From positions 1-64,000 of the forward strand of contig CAYJMS010000007.1 of the NCBI GenBank assembly GCA_964371615.1: a stretch of DNA of 64,000 nt, given 5' to 3'. The notes beneath the pieces were generated by a model that was not told where the DNA came from, searched no databases, and saw only the letters and a list, made by a program, of their open reading frames with translations. The DNA comes from SpSt-333 sp964371615 (GTDB lineage Bacteria > Bacteroidota > Ignavibacteria > UBA10030 > UBA8401). The translations under genes and the position numbers were made by a program. Below, one piece after another: positions 53,266 through 62,212 of this stretch; the stretch's first letter is position 1; each line of letters opens with the position of its first letter.

Positions 53266-53423
53266 AATTTGCTCTGCCATCGTCCGCGCACCGCGCGAAA
53301 TGAGTTTATCAAATACCATCACGCTAGCGTTTGTCCTTCCGTGATGTCATAATTTAAAAAATATACAAAACAATCGCTCCTGGTCAAAAATATTAATTCG
53401 GGGACCATCTACCTGCAACGTTC

Positions 53424-54380
53424 TCAACTCATGGTCAGCATTTTTTCAATCGGTATTCGTGCTGCAGCAAGCAGGTCGGGATGCATTTCAATTTGCGGCG
53501 ACATGGTTTTCATGCAGAGATATAATTTTTCCAAAGTATTTCTCTTCATATGCGGGCATTCATTGCAGGAGCAACTGGCATCCGGCGGCAGCGGTATGAA
53601 CTTCTTGCCCGTCGTCGTTTTTTCCATCTGATGTATAATCCCCGCTTCCGTTGCGACAATGTATGCGCTCTGCGTTGAATTTTGGACAAACTTTAAAAGC
53701 ATACTTGTCGAGCCGACAAAATGTGCTTTTTGGAGAATGATTTCTTCGCATTCTGGATGTGCAATAATTACGGCATCGGGATGTTCGAGCTGCAGACCGA
53801 TCAGCTTCCGCTCGCTAAATGTCTCATGCACGATACAACTGCCGTTCCACAACAGCATATTCCGGCCGGTTTTCCGATTGATATAAGCGCCGAGATTCTT
53901 GTCGGGTGAAAACAGGATCGGCTGGTCTTTCGGTATCTGCGAAATGATCTTTTCGGCATTGCTCGATGTACAAATGATATCGCTCAGCGCTTTTACTTCG
54001 GCACTGCAGTTAATGTACGTGATGGCCAGATGACCTGGATGCTGCTCTCTAAATTTTTTAAATAATTTCGGCGGACAACCGTCTGACAGAGAACATCCGG
54101 CAAGGAGATCGGGAAGCAGCACTGGTTTATGTGGATTCAATATTTTCGCAGTCTCTGCCATAAAATGCACACCGCAGAAAACAATGACATCGGCTTGAGT
54201 TGATGCTGCCTTTCTCGATAAATCGAGGCTGTCGCCGACAAAGTCCGCGAGATCCTGGATTTCCGAATCCTGATAGTAATGCGCAAGGATAACAGCATTC
54301 AAATCATTCTTCAATCGCAGAATTTCTTTATCGATATCCGCCGGTATCGGCGTAGTTGTAATTTCTTTCGGATCTATCAT
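53424..54380 (-). CDS. nadA: Quinolinate synthase
   Basis: [4Fe-4S] enzyme condensing iminoaspartate and dihydroxyacetone phosphate in NAD synthesis. 318 residues with AVILAHYYQDSEIQDLADFVGDS, FCGVHFMAETAKIL (first cluster Cys), GCSLSDGCP, YINCSAEVKALSDI, NGSCIVHE (second Cys), AHPECEEI, TEAGIIHQM and CSCNECPHMKRNTLEKL (third Cys). No nadB or nadC is nearby. It lies 11 bases past the GT9 gene stop. Confidence 0.96.
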   Translation of the reverse strand: MIDPKEITTTPIPADIDKEILRLKNDLNAVILAHYYQDSEIQDLADFVGDSLDLSRKAASTQADVIVFCGVHFMAETAKILNPHKPVLLPDLLAGCSLSDGCPPKLFKKFREQHPGHLAITYINCSAEVKALSDIICTSSNAEKIISQIPKDQPILFSPDKNLGAYINRKTGRNMLLWNGSCIVHETFSERKLIGLQLEHPDAVIIAHPECEEIILQKAHFVGSTSMLLKFVQNSTQSAYIVATEAGIIHQMEKTTTGKKFIPLPPDASCSCNECPHMKRNTLEKLYLCMKTMSPQIEMHPDLLAAARIPIEKMLTMS

Positions 54381-54391
54381 TGCGGCCCAAC

Positions 54392-55516
54392 TTAAAATGA
54401 TTTTGGTGCTATACCAAGAAGTTCAAATTGTTTTTTTAATTCAACGAAAATCATTTCCGCAGTTATGGAGCCGATCTTTTTGTCATCGGCACGAATGGCA
54501 ATATGTCGTTCGTGCGGCGGTTTCCATTGCAGCGGATCGCTGATGCTGTGAAATGATATTGTCGGCACTTCAAGGGCTGAGGCAATGTGCATCGGCCCTG
54601 TGTCGTTACATAATAGCAGGGTCAATTTCTTTATAATCGCCGCTGCAATCCGCAGCGACACGAGCGGTGCTGCTATAGCGGCTTTGTTTTCCAAATGAGA
54701 AAACAGCTCGTCCCGTATATGCGCATCATGAGGACCGATCATCACCAGAATCTCACAGGCATACTGTTTTTTTATCCATCCAATCACTTTTACCAACCGA
54801 TCGATCGGTAAGCGTTTTTCCTTGTTTAATGCACCCAGGTGTATACCGACCAACACTGAATTCGATTGAATGCCCAATTGATACAACATCCGTTCTGCTT
54901 CCCGCGTTTCATCTTCTTCTAAAAGAAGATCATAGAACACGCCATCCGGATGCACTCCGATTTGCCGTACAATATCAAGATAGTGTTCGCATTCCGGCTG
55001 CACTTTTCGGGAGCGATAGGTGACGGTGCTGTAAATACTCTCCGGAATATCCGGATCTAATGCGATATGATTCGGACCAATAACATATTTCGCTTTGCTG
55101 AGCACGGCTATGACATCGGACGACAATGAGCGGGAAACGGAATTTAAAACGATTGCACAATCAAATCCCCCTTCGCCTCTCAACTGACTCCACATCGTTT
55201 TGAATTTCTGGAGATTCCACCGGTTTAATTTTTCATAAAACATAATCACCGAATCGACGTAAGGATTTTCCCACATAACCGGAGCGTTATATTCTCTGAC
55301 GACAACGCCAATAAACGCATCCGGAAATCGTTTTCGCAATGCCCGGATTGCCGGTGTCGCGACGAGGAGATCACCGATCTGGTCATGCTGTTTGACGACA
55401 AGAATGCGTTTAAAATATTTTGTCGGGAGTGCGGAGGGACCGATGCGCCTCGGCGGATGCACTGCGGCAATGATACCGACCAATGCGCGCTTTAAGTATT
55501 TTTCAATAGGGAACAT
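54392..55516 (-). CDS. Glycosyltransferase family 9 (heptosyltransferase-like)
   Basis: 374 residues of two Rossmann-like halves. The N-terminal part has ILVVKQHDQIGDLLVATPAIRALRKRFPDA (about 33-62), the C-terminal part has VGIHLGALNKEKRLP and LLLCNDTGPMHIASALEVPTISFHSISDP, the ADP-heptose-binding signature of LPS heptosyltransferases. It probably acts in outer-membrane glycolipid core synthesis at the inner face of the membrane. It follows a small membrane gene (11-base gap). Confidence 0.9.
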   Translation of the reverse strand: MFPIEKYLKRALVGIIAAVHPPRRIGPSALPTKYFKRILVVKQHDQIGDLLVATPAIRALRKRFPDAFIGVVVREYNAPVMWENPYVDSVIMFYEKLNRWNLQKFKTMWSQLRGEGGFDCAIVLNSVSRSLSSDVIAVLSKAKYVIGPNHIALDPDIPESIYSTVTYRSRKVQPECEHYLDIVRQIGVHPDGVFYDLLLEEDETREAERMLYQLGIQSNSVLVGIHLGALNKEKRLPIDRLVKVIGWIKKQYACEILVMIGPHDAHIRDELFSHLENKAAIAAPLVSLRIAAAIIKKLTLLLCNDTGPMHIASALEVPTISFHSISDPLQWKPPHERHIAIRADDKKIGSITAEMIFVELKKQFELLGIAPKSF

Positions 55517-55527
55517 ACCGAAGAGCC

Positions 55528-55719
55528 TTATTTTTTATCCGGCACCTCTTCATAGGAAACATCTTCGACATTGGAATATGGTTCCGGTTCTTTCGTTGTA
55601 TTTTTAATCGTATTTCGCGGGGGCGACAGCATGGTGCGCAGAAAGCGGATGATACTGCCGATGATCTTTGCCGCAAGGAACACGAGGATCACCCACACTA
55701 TGACCCTGAGAAGGCTCAC
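55528..55719 (-). CDS. Small membrane protein, DUF4834-like
   Basis: 63 residues: one membrane helix (about 5-25), a basic stretch, and an acidic C-terminal motif VEDVSYEEVPDKK that recurs in small FCB proteins of the DUF4834 type. Function unknown. Its start overlaps the deoxynucleoside kinase stop by 4 bases. Confidence 0.75.
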   Translation of the reverse strand: MSLLRVIVWVILVFLAAKIIGSIIRFLRTMLSPPRNTIKNTTKEPEPYSNVEDVSYEEVPDKK

Positions 55720-56387
55720 GATTTTGCCTTCGATTTAGGGTTATAGTATTCGACGGGTGATTTATCCTTCCGTACAATCTGGGTCATAAGATCCTCAAAA
55801 TCTTCCGGATTATTGACAAAGTCTATCTCGGTAGAATTGATAATCAATAACGGTGCACTTTTATACCGGAAGAAAAAATAATTGTATGCTTCATTCAGAT
55901 CTTTGATATACTCATCCGACATATTTTCCTCATACGTCCTCCCTCTCATTTTAATATTCGACATGAGTCGGTCGACACTGGATTGGAGATAGACGACCAG
56001 ATCGGGTGTCGGTATATTTTTTTCGATCGTACCGATCAACGATTCGTACAATTTCAATTCGTCGTCCTGCAGAGTCAGATAGGCGAATATTTTATCCTTA
56101 TCGAAAATATAATCCGAGACCAGAAAATTATGAAAGAGGTCTCCCTGAAAAAGCTCCTGCTGCTGCTTATACCGTGACAGCAGAAAAAATATCTGCGTCT
56201 GGAATGCATAGTGTTCGGGATCTTCATAGAACTTCGGCAAAAACGGATTCTCTTCGAACCGTTCAAGCACGAGCTTTGCGTTTAATCGAGTGGACAGCAT
56301 CTTTGCCAGAGTGGTTTTTCCGGCGCCGATCACACCTTCGATTGCGATATATCTGATGTCAGACGGTCGGGTTTGCAATTGAATCAT
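55716..56387 (-). CDS. Deoxynucleoside kinase
   Basis: 223-residue dNK/dGK-family enzyme of nucleotide salvage. P-loop IEGVIGAGKTTLAKML at about 17-32, ERFEENPFLPKFY, then SDYIFDKDKIFA in the place of the DRS motif, and the lid MRGRTYEENM with two Arg. Together with tdk at the other end of the window it can rescue deoxynucleosides; base preference is not evident. The start lies within the end of folK (29-base overlap). Confidence 0.92.
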   Translation of the reverse strand: MIQLQTRPSDIRYIAIEGVIGAGKTTLAKMLSTRLNAKLVLERFEENPFLPKFYEDPEHYAFQTQIFFLLSRYKQQQELFQGDLFHNFLVSDYIFDKDKIFAYLTLQDDELKLYESLIGTIEKNIPTPDLVVYLQSSVDRLMSNIKMRGRTYEENMSDEYIKDLNEAYNYFFFRYKSAPLLIINSTEIDFVNNPEDFEDLMTQIVRKDKSPVEYYNPKSKAKS

Positions 56388-56904
56388 TGATGAGCGCTAA
56401 GAGTTGTGTAGAGTGTATTCCGTCAAATTCTATTGCGTGAGTATCCGTGCATTCCGCCAGCAATTGTTCGATCGATCGCTTTTCGACCGGATGGATTGCC
56501 ATCGGTGCGATCTCCGATAATGGCTGCAGGACAAACCGGCGATTGACAATCTCCCGATGCGGTATCGTCAGATGTTCTGTTTGGAAGACCGTTGCATCGA
56601 AGAATAAAATATCGATATCAATTTCCCGCGGACCCCATCGCACCGATTGCTGCCGGCCGATATCCTTCTCCATCGATTTAATACTTCTGTGAAATTCTAC
56701 GACGTCAAGATCGGTTTTGACGGAAATGCATACATTCAGAAAGTAATCCTGCGCTACATCGCCCACCGGTTCCGTATGATATACTCCGGAAACATCGTCG
56801 ACGACCGTCCGTTCGAGGTCGGCAATTGCACGAATCGCTGTTGTTATAAATTCGATTCTATCGCCTATATTGGAACCTAATCCCAGCAGGACGGTATGCT
56901 TCAC
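56359..56904 (-). CDS. folK: HPPK, 2-amino-4-hydroxy-6-hydroxymethyldihydropteridine diphosphokinase
   Basis: Adds pyrophosphate to the pterin in folate synthesis. 181 residues with LGLGSNIGDRIEFI (about 5-18), SGVYHTEPVGDVAQDYFLN, GPREIDIDILFFD (metal-binding Asp pair) and IPHREIVNRRFVLQPL. Overlaps folB by 4 bases. A C-terminal extension of about 20 residues overlaps the kinase gene. Confidence 0.95.
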   Translation of the reverse strand: MKHTVLLGLGSNIGDRIEFITTAIRAIADLERTVVDDVSGVYHTEPVGDVAQDYFLNVCISVKTDLDVVEFHRSIKSMEKDIGRQQSVRWGPREIDIDILFFDATVFQTEHLTIPHREIVNRRFVLQPLSEIAPMAIHPVEKRSIEQLLAECTDTHAIEFDGIHSTQLLALINDSIANPTV

Positions 56905-57290
56905 TTTGTTTTCTCCTGCCTCACTGTTTCAACCTGGACTTCGATGGTATCAATAACGCCATGTACCGGGGCACCCGGTTTTCGTATTCGTACGAGCGCT
57001 TTTTCTACCTGACTAAATTGGCCGATAATGCCCGTCCCCATCGAGTGAGCAAGCGCTTCGATCAGATAATATTTTTTTTCCGTGACAATTTTCTTCATCA
57101 ACGCGTACACTTTTTCGTAGTTCACGGTTTCGTGCAATGCATCGGATTGTTTTGCCGCAGTAAGATCGCAATACAACTCCACATCAATTTCGAACTTGCC
57201 GCCGAGCGTCTGTTCGTCCGATAAAGCCCCGTGATAGGCATAAAAGACGGCGTTATTCAAACGAATTATATCAAGTACTTTCATTGTCAT
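56901..57290 (-). CDS. folB: Dihydroneopterin aldolase
   Basis: Removes glycolaldehyde from dihydroneopterin. 129 residues with the T-fold pattern NAVFYAYHGALSDEQTLGGKFEIDVEL (about 13-39), TVNYEKVYALMKKIV, YYLIEALAHSMG and VRIRKPGAPVHG. The catalytic Glu (EQ) and Lys are conserved. The start is one of two in-frame ATGs, at 57290 or 57284. folB-folK here and folC 5 kb away are separate pieces of the folate path. Confidence 0.93.
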   Translation of the reverse strand: MTMKVLDIIRLNNAVFYAYHGALSDEQTLGGKFEIDVELYCDLTAAKQSDALHETVNYEKVYALMKKIVTEKKYYLIEALAHSMGTGIIGQFSQVEKALVRIRKPGAPVHGVIDTIEVQVETVRQEKTK

Positions 57291-57317
57291 AGAATATAGA
57301 GAAGCATCGATCGATAA

Positions 57318-57776
57318 TCAATGCGGAATGAGCCGTTTATACGGGAAATCAACCGTCCGGAATTTTCCCTTTACGGTACCTTCAATCCTTGCGATAAGCG
57401 AATCCCGGCCGACCTTCCGGTACGAAATCTTCTGCGGAAAATCATGCGTGTCGTTTTCGAATGCGACATATCCGTCACGGAACTCAGTGATTGGGAATTC
57501 GGCTCCTGCCTGTCCGGACGGCTGCGCAATGAATGCACATTGTCCCGCAGGAGTGCGACGGATGATCATGAATTCGTAGAATCCAAGGTTGCCTTTTTCT
57601 ATCGTTCTGCTCCATCCGATTAACGAATTTCCCGATGGGTGTGACCACATTTCTTCGATCTGGGTTGTCCCCGCAGCATAGATCCAGTGCCCGGACAACC
57701 ACCCGAGCGATCGGACGGTATCGGTCTGAGCAAAACCGGAAATAGTGAGAAATAAAAAAATGGCGATCGGTTTCAT
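57318..57776 (-). CDS. Secreted DUF6265-like protein
   Basis: 152 residues with a short signal peptide (about 1-16, ending GFAQ). The mature part has LGWLSGHWIYAAGTTQIEEMWSHPSGNSLIGWSRT, matching DUF6265 family features, a lipocalin-like beta sheet. Function unknown. Its ATG overlaps the gltX stop by 4 bases. Confidence 0.8.
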   Translation of the reverse strand: MKPIAIFLFLTISGFAQTDTVRSLGWLSGHWIYAAGTTQIEEMWSHPSGNSLIGWSRTIEKGNLGFYEFMIIRRTPAGQCAFIAQPSGQAGAEFPITEFRDGYVAFENDTHDFPQKISYRKVGRDSLIARIEGTVKGKFRTVDFPYKRLIPH

Positions 57777-59197
57777 TTCAGACTCTCGATTGCGGCGGTG
57801 ATCCGGCGTAGTATTACATCCTTGCCGAGTGTTTCCATCATATGAAACAACGACGGGCCATTGGCAACCCCGGAAATAGCAAGCCGTAAGGGATGTATTA
57901 ATTTCCCCGCTCCAATCTTTAACTCTTCCGCCGTTGCACGCAATGCGAGTTCCACCGATGATGCATCGAATGATTCAAGAAGTTCAATTTTTTTGATCAT
58001 CAACGCAACATGATCCGGTGTTTCTGTCTTCCAATTCTTTGCTTTGGCGGATTCGTCGTATACTGAAGGGTCTTCGTAGAGGTACGGACATGCGTCAACG
58101 AAATCGTTCAGCACAACCACACGTTCCTTCATGAGATGGATCACTTGCACAATATATTCATCAGACACATCCGTCCCCCGCTTTTCTTGCACTATCGAAC
58201 GGACCAATTCCAACAATTCGGCATCGCTCTTTAATTTTATATGCTGCTGATTGATCCAGTTCAACTTATCAATGTTGAACACCGCTCCCGCTTTACCGAC
58301 ACGTTCCAGTGAGAATTCCTTAATCAATTCGGTAAGTGAAAATATCTCTTGCTCACCACCAGGATTCCAACCGAGGAATGCGACAAAATTCACCAATGCA
58401 TCTTTCAGATATCCTTTTGCGCGATAATCCTCCACTGCAACATCACCCTGCCGTTTACTGAGTTTTGATTTGTCGGGATTCAACAACAGCGGCAGATGAG
58501 CGAATACGGGGATGTCCCAATTGAAATATTTATAGAGAAGAATATGTTTCGGAGTACTCGGCAGCCACTCTTCGCCCCGAATGACATGAGAAACATTCAT
58601 GGTGTGATCATCAACGACGACCGCAAGATGGTATGTCGGGAAACCGTCCGATTTCATCAATACCTGATCGTCGATAGTCGAAAATGAAAATGTTACATCT
58701 CCGCGGATCGTGTCATGAAACTGAAGATTTCCGTCGTCAGGAATGATCATTCGCACCACATGTGATTCACCCGATTCCGCTCTCTTCCGTGACTCATCCT
58801 GAGAGATCAAACGGCAATGTTTGTCATACATTGTTGCTCCATTTGCACGAATCTGCTCGAGCCTCTCCGGTGTACAAAAACAACGGTACGCCTTCCCTTT
58901 TTCGATTAATTGCCGGACATGGTCGCGATAGAGTGAAAGCCGTTCGGATTGGATATACGGTCCGCAATCGCCATTCTTCCCCGGCCCTTCATCAAAGTCG
59001 ATTCCCGCCCAATGGAGCGCTTCGATCAATTTTTCCGCTGCACCTTCTACTTTGCGTGATTGATCCGTATCTTCTATGCGAAGAATTAACGATCCGTGAT
59101 GCTGCCGCGCAAAAAGAAAGGCGTACAGCGCCGTTCGCAAACCGCCGACATGAAGGTAACCGGTTGGAGATGGTGCAAAACGAGTGCGAACAGACAT
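57773..59197 (-). CDS. gltX: Glutamyl-tRNA synthetase
   Basis: Class Ib synthetase. 474 residues with the HIGH-like APSPTGYLHVGGLRTALY (about 7-24), LRIEDTDQSR, a Cys pair YRCFCTPE, VVDDHTMNVSHVIRGEEWLPSTPKH and the KMSKS-like KLSKRQGDV (about 245-253). The C-terminal helical domain is complete. Whether it also charges tRNA-Gln cannot be decided here. It is first in a run with the DUF6265 gene. Confidence 0.95.
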   Translation of the reverse strand: MSVRTRFAPSPTGYLHVGGLRTALYAFLFARQHHGSLILRIEDTDQSRKVEGAAEKLIEALHWAGIDFDEGPGKNGDCGPYIQSERLSLYRDHVRQLIEKGKAYRCFCTPERLEQIRANGATMYDKHCRLISQDESRKRAESGESHVVRMIIPDDGNLQFHDTIRGDVTFSFSTIDDQVLMKSDGFPTYHLAVVVDDHTMNVSHVIRGEEWLPSTPKHILLYKYFNWDIPVFAHLPLLLNPDKSKLSKRQGDVAVEDYRAKGYLKDALVNFVAFLGWNPGGEQEIFSLTELIKEFSLERVGKAGAVFNIDKLNWINQQHIKLKSDAELLELVRSIVQEKRGTDVSDEYIVQVIHLMKERVVVLNDFVDACPYLYEDPSVYDESAKAKNWKTETPDHVALMIKKIELLESFDASSVELALRATAEELKIGAGKLIHPLRLAISGVANGPSLFHMMETLGKDVILRRITAAIESLK

Positions 59198-59363
59198 TGC
59201 GAGTAGTACCTTTCACCGTCGAAGAAACAACAGGCAGCGGTATGCTGCCCGAATAATATTTATTAAAAATACCAAACTTTTGCTATACTTCCAAAGGATG
59301 AGACGTCTTCCATCGTCACCGTGCGATTCTCGATACCATCGTTAATGAACATGCTTCACACTT

Positions 59364-60230
59364 ATGATCACCACAATTCACCATATCTCTTCTCTTGACA
59401 TTCCGGAACTTGAAACGTACAGAACATTACGCAGGCCGATAGAACATCTTCAACAGGGCATATTCGTTGCGGAAGGAGAAAAAGTTGTCCATCGGCTTCT
59501 TGAAAGCAATTTGGAAGTTCGGTCACTCCTCGTCTCCCGAGATCGATTCGCCGGTGTTGAGCAGCGAATCCGCGACAACCGTCATGCTATTGAGGTATTT
59601 GTCGGTGAAAAAAAATTATTGGATACAATAGTCGGACACGATTTGCATCAAGCCATTCTCGCCATCGGTACAGTGCCCCAGCCGCTCACCAGTCAACAGA
59701 TCGCAGCACCATTGAAGAGCGGCACCATTGGCGAATCCGGACGGCGTGTCTATGTGCTGGTAGATGGAATTACCAATGCGGAGAATATGGGAGTCATTAT
59801 CCGGAATTGCGTTTGTTTCGGCGTGACCGCGTTATTGGTGCTGCCGACATCTTGCGATCCGTATTTGCGACGCTCGGTACGAAATTCTATGGGGAATATA
59901 TTTCAATTCCCCATTGCCTATATTCACGATACGGCCAAAGAAATTCAGAATCTCAAACGGGCCGGATTCACATTCATCGCAGCCCATCCGCATACAACGA
60001 GTATCGATATGAGAACCGCCACATTTCCCGATAATAGTTGTATCGTATTGGGCGCAGAAGGACACGGGATCTCTCCCGAGGTGTTGGCGTTCTGCGATGC
60101 GTACATCACTATTCCTATGAAAGAAGGGGTCGACTCGTTAAACGTCGCCAGTGCCAGTGCGGTAATCTTGTTCCACATTCAACAGTACACCGCAAAACAG
60201 CGCACGTCAGAGACATTCGGAAGTGTGTAA
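59364..60230 (+). CDS. TrmH/SpoU-family RNA 2'-O-methyltransferase
   Basis: 288 residues. An N-terminal substrate domain (about 1-110) has the ETYRTLRRPIEHLQQGIFVAEGEKVV start, and the knotted SPOUT domain has motif 1 DGITNAENMGVIIRNC (about 134-149), motif 2 VLGAEGHGISPEV and motif 3 IPMKEGVDSLNVASASAV. AdoMet-dependent ribose methylation of rRNA or tRNA; the exact target is unknown. The 166-base gap to gltX contains a GGCAGC/GCTGCC hairpin (59233-59249) and divergent promoters. Confidence 0.92.
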   Translation: MITTIHHISSLDIPELETYRTLRRPIEHLQQGIFVAEGEKVVHRLLESNLEVRSLLVSRDRFAGVEQRIRDNRHAIEVFVGEKKLLDTIVGHDLHQAILAIGTVPQPLTSQQIAAPLKSGTIGESGRRVYVLVDGITNAENMGVIIRNCVCFGVTALLVLPTSCDPYLRRSVRNSMGNIFQFPIAYIHDTAKEIQNLKRAGFTFIAAHPHTTSIDMRTATFPDNSCIVLGAEGHGISPEVLAFCDAYITIPMKEGVDSLNVASASAVILFHIQQYTAKQRTSETFGSV

Positions 60231-60243
60231 ATGCGGATGTATT

Positions 60244-61380
60244 TTACAGTATTTTCTTTATTCCGATTCCCGGATCATCGCTCAAAACAAGTCTCCCATC
60301 CTTCACAGTGGTTCCGGAAAAAATATCGTTTTTAATCAGTAACATCCCATCCAAATCAGCCCAATCGCACATCGGCGAGAGATGAGACGCGGCAGAAATC
60401 GCACACGATGTTTCCGTCATGCATCCGATTAACACTTTCATATTGTACGACTTGGCGAGCGTCAACATCTTGTTCGCTTCCCGCATACCCGTGCATTTCA
60501 TCAATTTTATGACGATACCGGAATACGCTCCTTTGATTTTCGGAATGTCGGACAAGCGCTGACAGCTTTCATCGGCAAGGATCGGCAAAGGACTTCGCTC
60601 CGTCAGCCACGCGTGATCATCATATCGCTCTTTCGCCATCGGTTGCTCAACAAATTGAACTCCTTTTTCTTTCAGCCAGTGGCACATATCCAGCGCATAA
60701 TGTTTATCCTTCCACCCCTGGTTTGGATCTGCGGTCAGCGGAACATCGGTAACGGAACGAATCGATTCAATCATCTCTTTGTCATTATTCTTCCCCAGTT
60801 TCACTTTTAATACTTTAAAACCGGTTGCTTCCTTTGTTTTCTCTCGGACGACCTCCGCCGTATCGATTCCAATGGTGAATGTCGTGTTCGGTGCATTGTG
60901 TTTGTTGTATCCCCAAATATTATACCATGGCTGTCCGATTAATTTACCGACGAGATCATGCAATGCAATATCCACAGCAGCCTTTGCCGCAGTGTTGTGA
61001 AACGCCAGCATATCGATATCTGCAAGAATGGTCTCCAAATCGAAAGGATTGTCATATTTCGAAAGATCAACCCGCTTTAAAAATGCCATAGCGCTTTCCT
61101 GTGATTCACCGAGATACGGCGGCATCGACGCTTCTCCGTATCCTTTCACACCGTCATATTCCACTTCCGTGAGCACCACCGGAGTCGTCGTTCTGCTCAT
61201 TGTGGCAACAGTAAAAACATGCTTCAATTCCAGCGTATACGGTCTGAATGTCAGCGTTAATTTCTTCGCCCGCTTTGATTGAATATTGAAGAGTGTGGAA
61301 GAGAAAGATCTATTGAAGAGCGCCGGTACCGAGGCAGCCAGTGCTGCTGTCTTAAAGAACGATCGTCGGGAGTTTTTCAT
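60244..61380 (-). CDS. Tat-exported dipeptide epimerase (L-Ala-D/L-Glu epimerase-like)
   Basis: 378 residues from the ATG at 61380. The start gives a clear twin-arginine signal: N-S-R-R-S-F-F-K followed by a hydrophobic ALAASVPALF. Enolase-superfamily, muconate-lactonising subgroup. K-V-K-L-G (catalytic K-x-K), metal ligands Asp in TADPNQGW, Glu in VEQPM and Asp in ADESCQ, and the second Lys in GIVIKLMKCTGM are all present. The family epimerises Ala-Glu dipeptides from peptidoglycan; specificity here is inferred. Divergent from the phosphate genes. Confidence 0.88.
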   Translation of the reverse strand: MKNSRRSFFKTAALAASVPALFNRSFSSTLFNIQSKRAKKLTLTFRPYTLELKHVFTVATMSRTTTPVVLTEVEYDGVKGYGEASMPPYLGESQESAMAFLKRVDLSKYDNPFDLETILADIDMLAFHNTAAKAAVDIALHDLVGKLIGQPWYNIWGYNKHNAPNTTFTIGIDTAEVVREKTKEATGFKVLKVKLGKNNDKEMIESIRSVTDVPLTADPNQGWKDKHYALDMCHWLKEKGVQFVEQPMAKERYDDHAWLTERSPLPILADESCQRLSDIPKIKGAYSGIVIKLMKCTGMREANKMLTLAKSYNMKVLIGCMTETSCAISAASHLSPMCDWADLDGMLLIKNDIFSGTTVKDGRLVLSDDPGIGIKKIL

Positions 61381-61451
61381 GGAATGCCTTAGCAATGTGG
61401 GAAGATGATGTCACGTGAAAGTAGGGTATTTTTCAGGCAATTTCAAATGAG

Positions 61452-61468
61452 TTAACACAAAGTTAACA
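61452..61468 (+). promoter_or_regulatory. Candidate Pho box: TTAACA direct repeat
   Basis: TTAACA (61452-61457) is repeated exactly at 61463-61468, an 11-base period. This is the spacing and hexamer of PhoP boxes (TT(A/C)ACA repeats) in Bacillus and the helical period of PhoB sites in enterics. It lies 81 bases before the start of the DUF47-pit phosphate genes, as expected for a phosphate-response operator. Confidence 0.5.
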
Positions 61469-61549
61469 TTGGTGCCTTTCATTTTTGCTGAATTGTAAGT
61501 ATGTTTTGGCCTGTGACCGACCTATTCCATCAATAATAACGGTACCCGT

Positions 61550-62194
61550 ATGAAACTCGACAGAATAATCCAATCGCTTATTCCGCATGATGAAAAATTC
61601 TTCGTGTTATTTGATAATCTTGCAAGAACCATGGTCGAGGCAGCAGATATTCTCCGCACATTGCCCAGCATTTCCAAAAGTGACCGACAATCGGTCGTGG
61701 ATGCGATAAAAGAACAAGAACATAAAGCAGACTCCATTACCCACGAGATCTATACCGAACTGAATAAAACTTTTGTCACACCGTTCGACCGCGAAGATAT
61801 CTATACACTCGCCTCCCGGCTTGACGATATTATCGATTACATCGACGGCAGCGCAAACCGGTTCCACCTGTATAAACTCAAAAAAAATTCGGCCGATATT
61901 CAACGACTGACCGAGATTATCTACCAATCCGCCATCGAAATCCAACGCGGTGTCGCGATGATTACCGATCACCGCCATTTTGAAGACCTGAAAAAAATTC
62001 TTCGAAAGATCAACCAGTATGAAAACGATGCGGATGACATCTTTGATCTTGCCATTGCCGAATTGTTCGACAAAGAAGATAACGCTATCGAACTGATCAA
62101 GAACAAAGAAGTTCTTGTTTCCCTCGAAACTGCTACAGACAAATGTGAAGACGTCGCCAACGTGCTCGAAGGCATCATGATTAAAAACGCATAA
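61550..62194 (+). CDS. DUF47 PhoU-like protein, Pit accessory
   Basis: 214 residues, all helical, with metal-binding acid/His patterns typical of DUF47/PhoU-like bundles: EQEHKADSITHEIYTELNKTFVTPFDREDIYTLASRLDDIIDYIDG (about 58-103) and INQYENDADDIFDLAI. These proteins are encoded next to Pit transporters and seem to regulate them. It starts 18 bases upstream of pit. Confidence 0.94.
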   Translation: MKLDRIIQSLIPHDEKFFVLFDNLARTMVEAADILRTLPSISKSDRQSVVDAIKEQEHKADSITHEIYTELNKTFVTPFDREDIYTLASRLDDIIDYIDGSANRFHLYKLKKNSADIQRLTEIIYQSAIEIQRGVAMITDHRHFEDLKKILRKINQYENDADDIFDLAIAELFDKEDNAIELIKNKEVLVSLETATDKCEDVANVLEGIMIKNA

Positions 62195-62212
62195 CGGAAG
62201 GCGAGGTAACAC

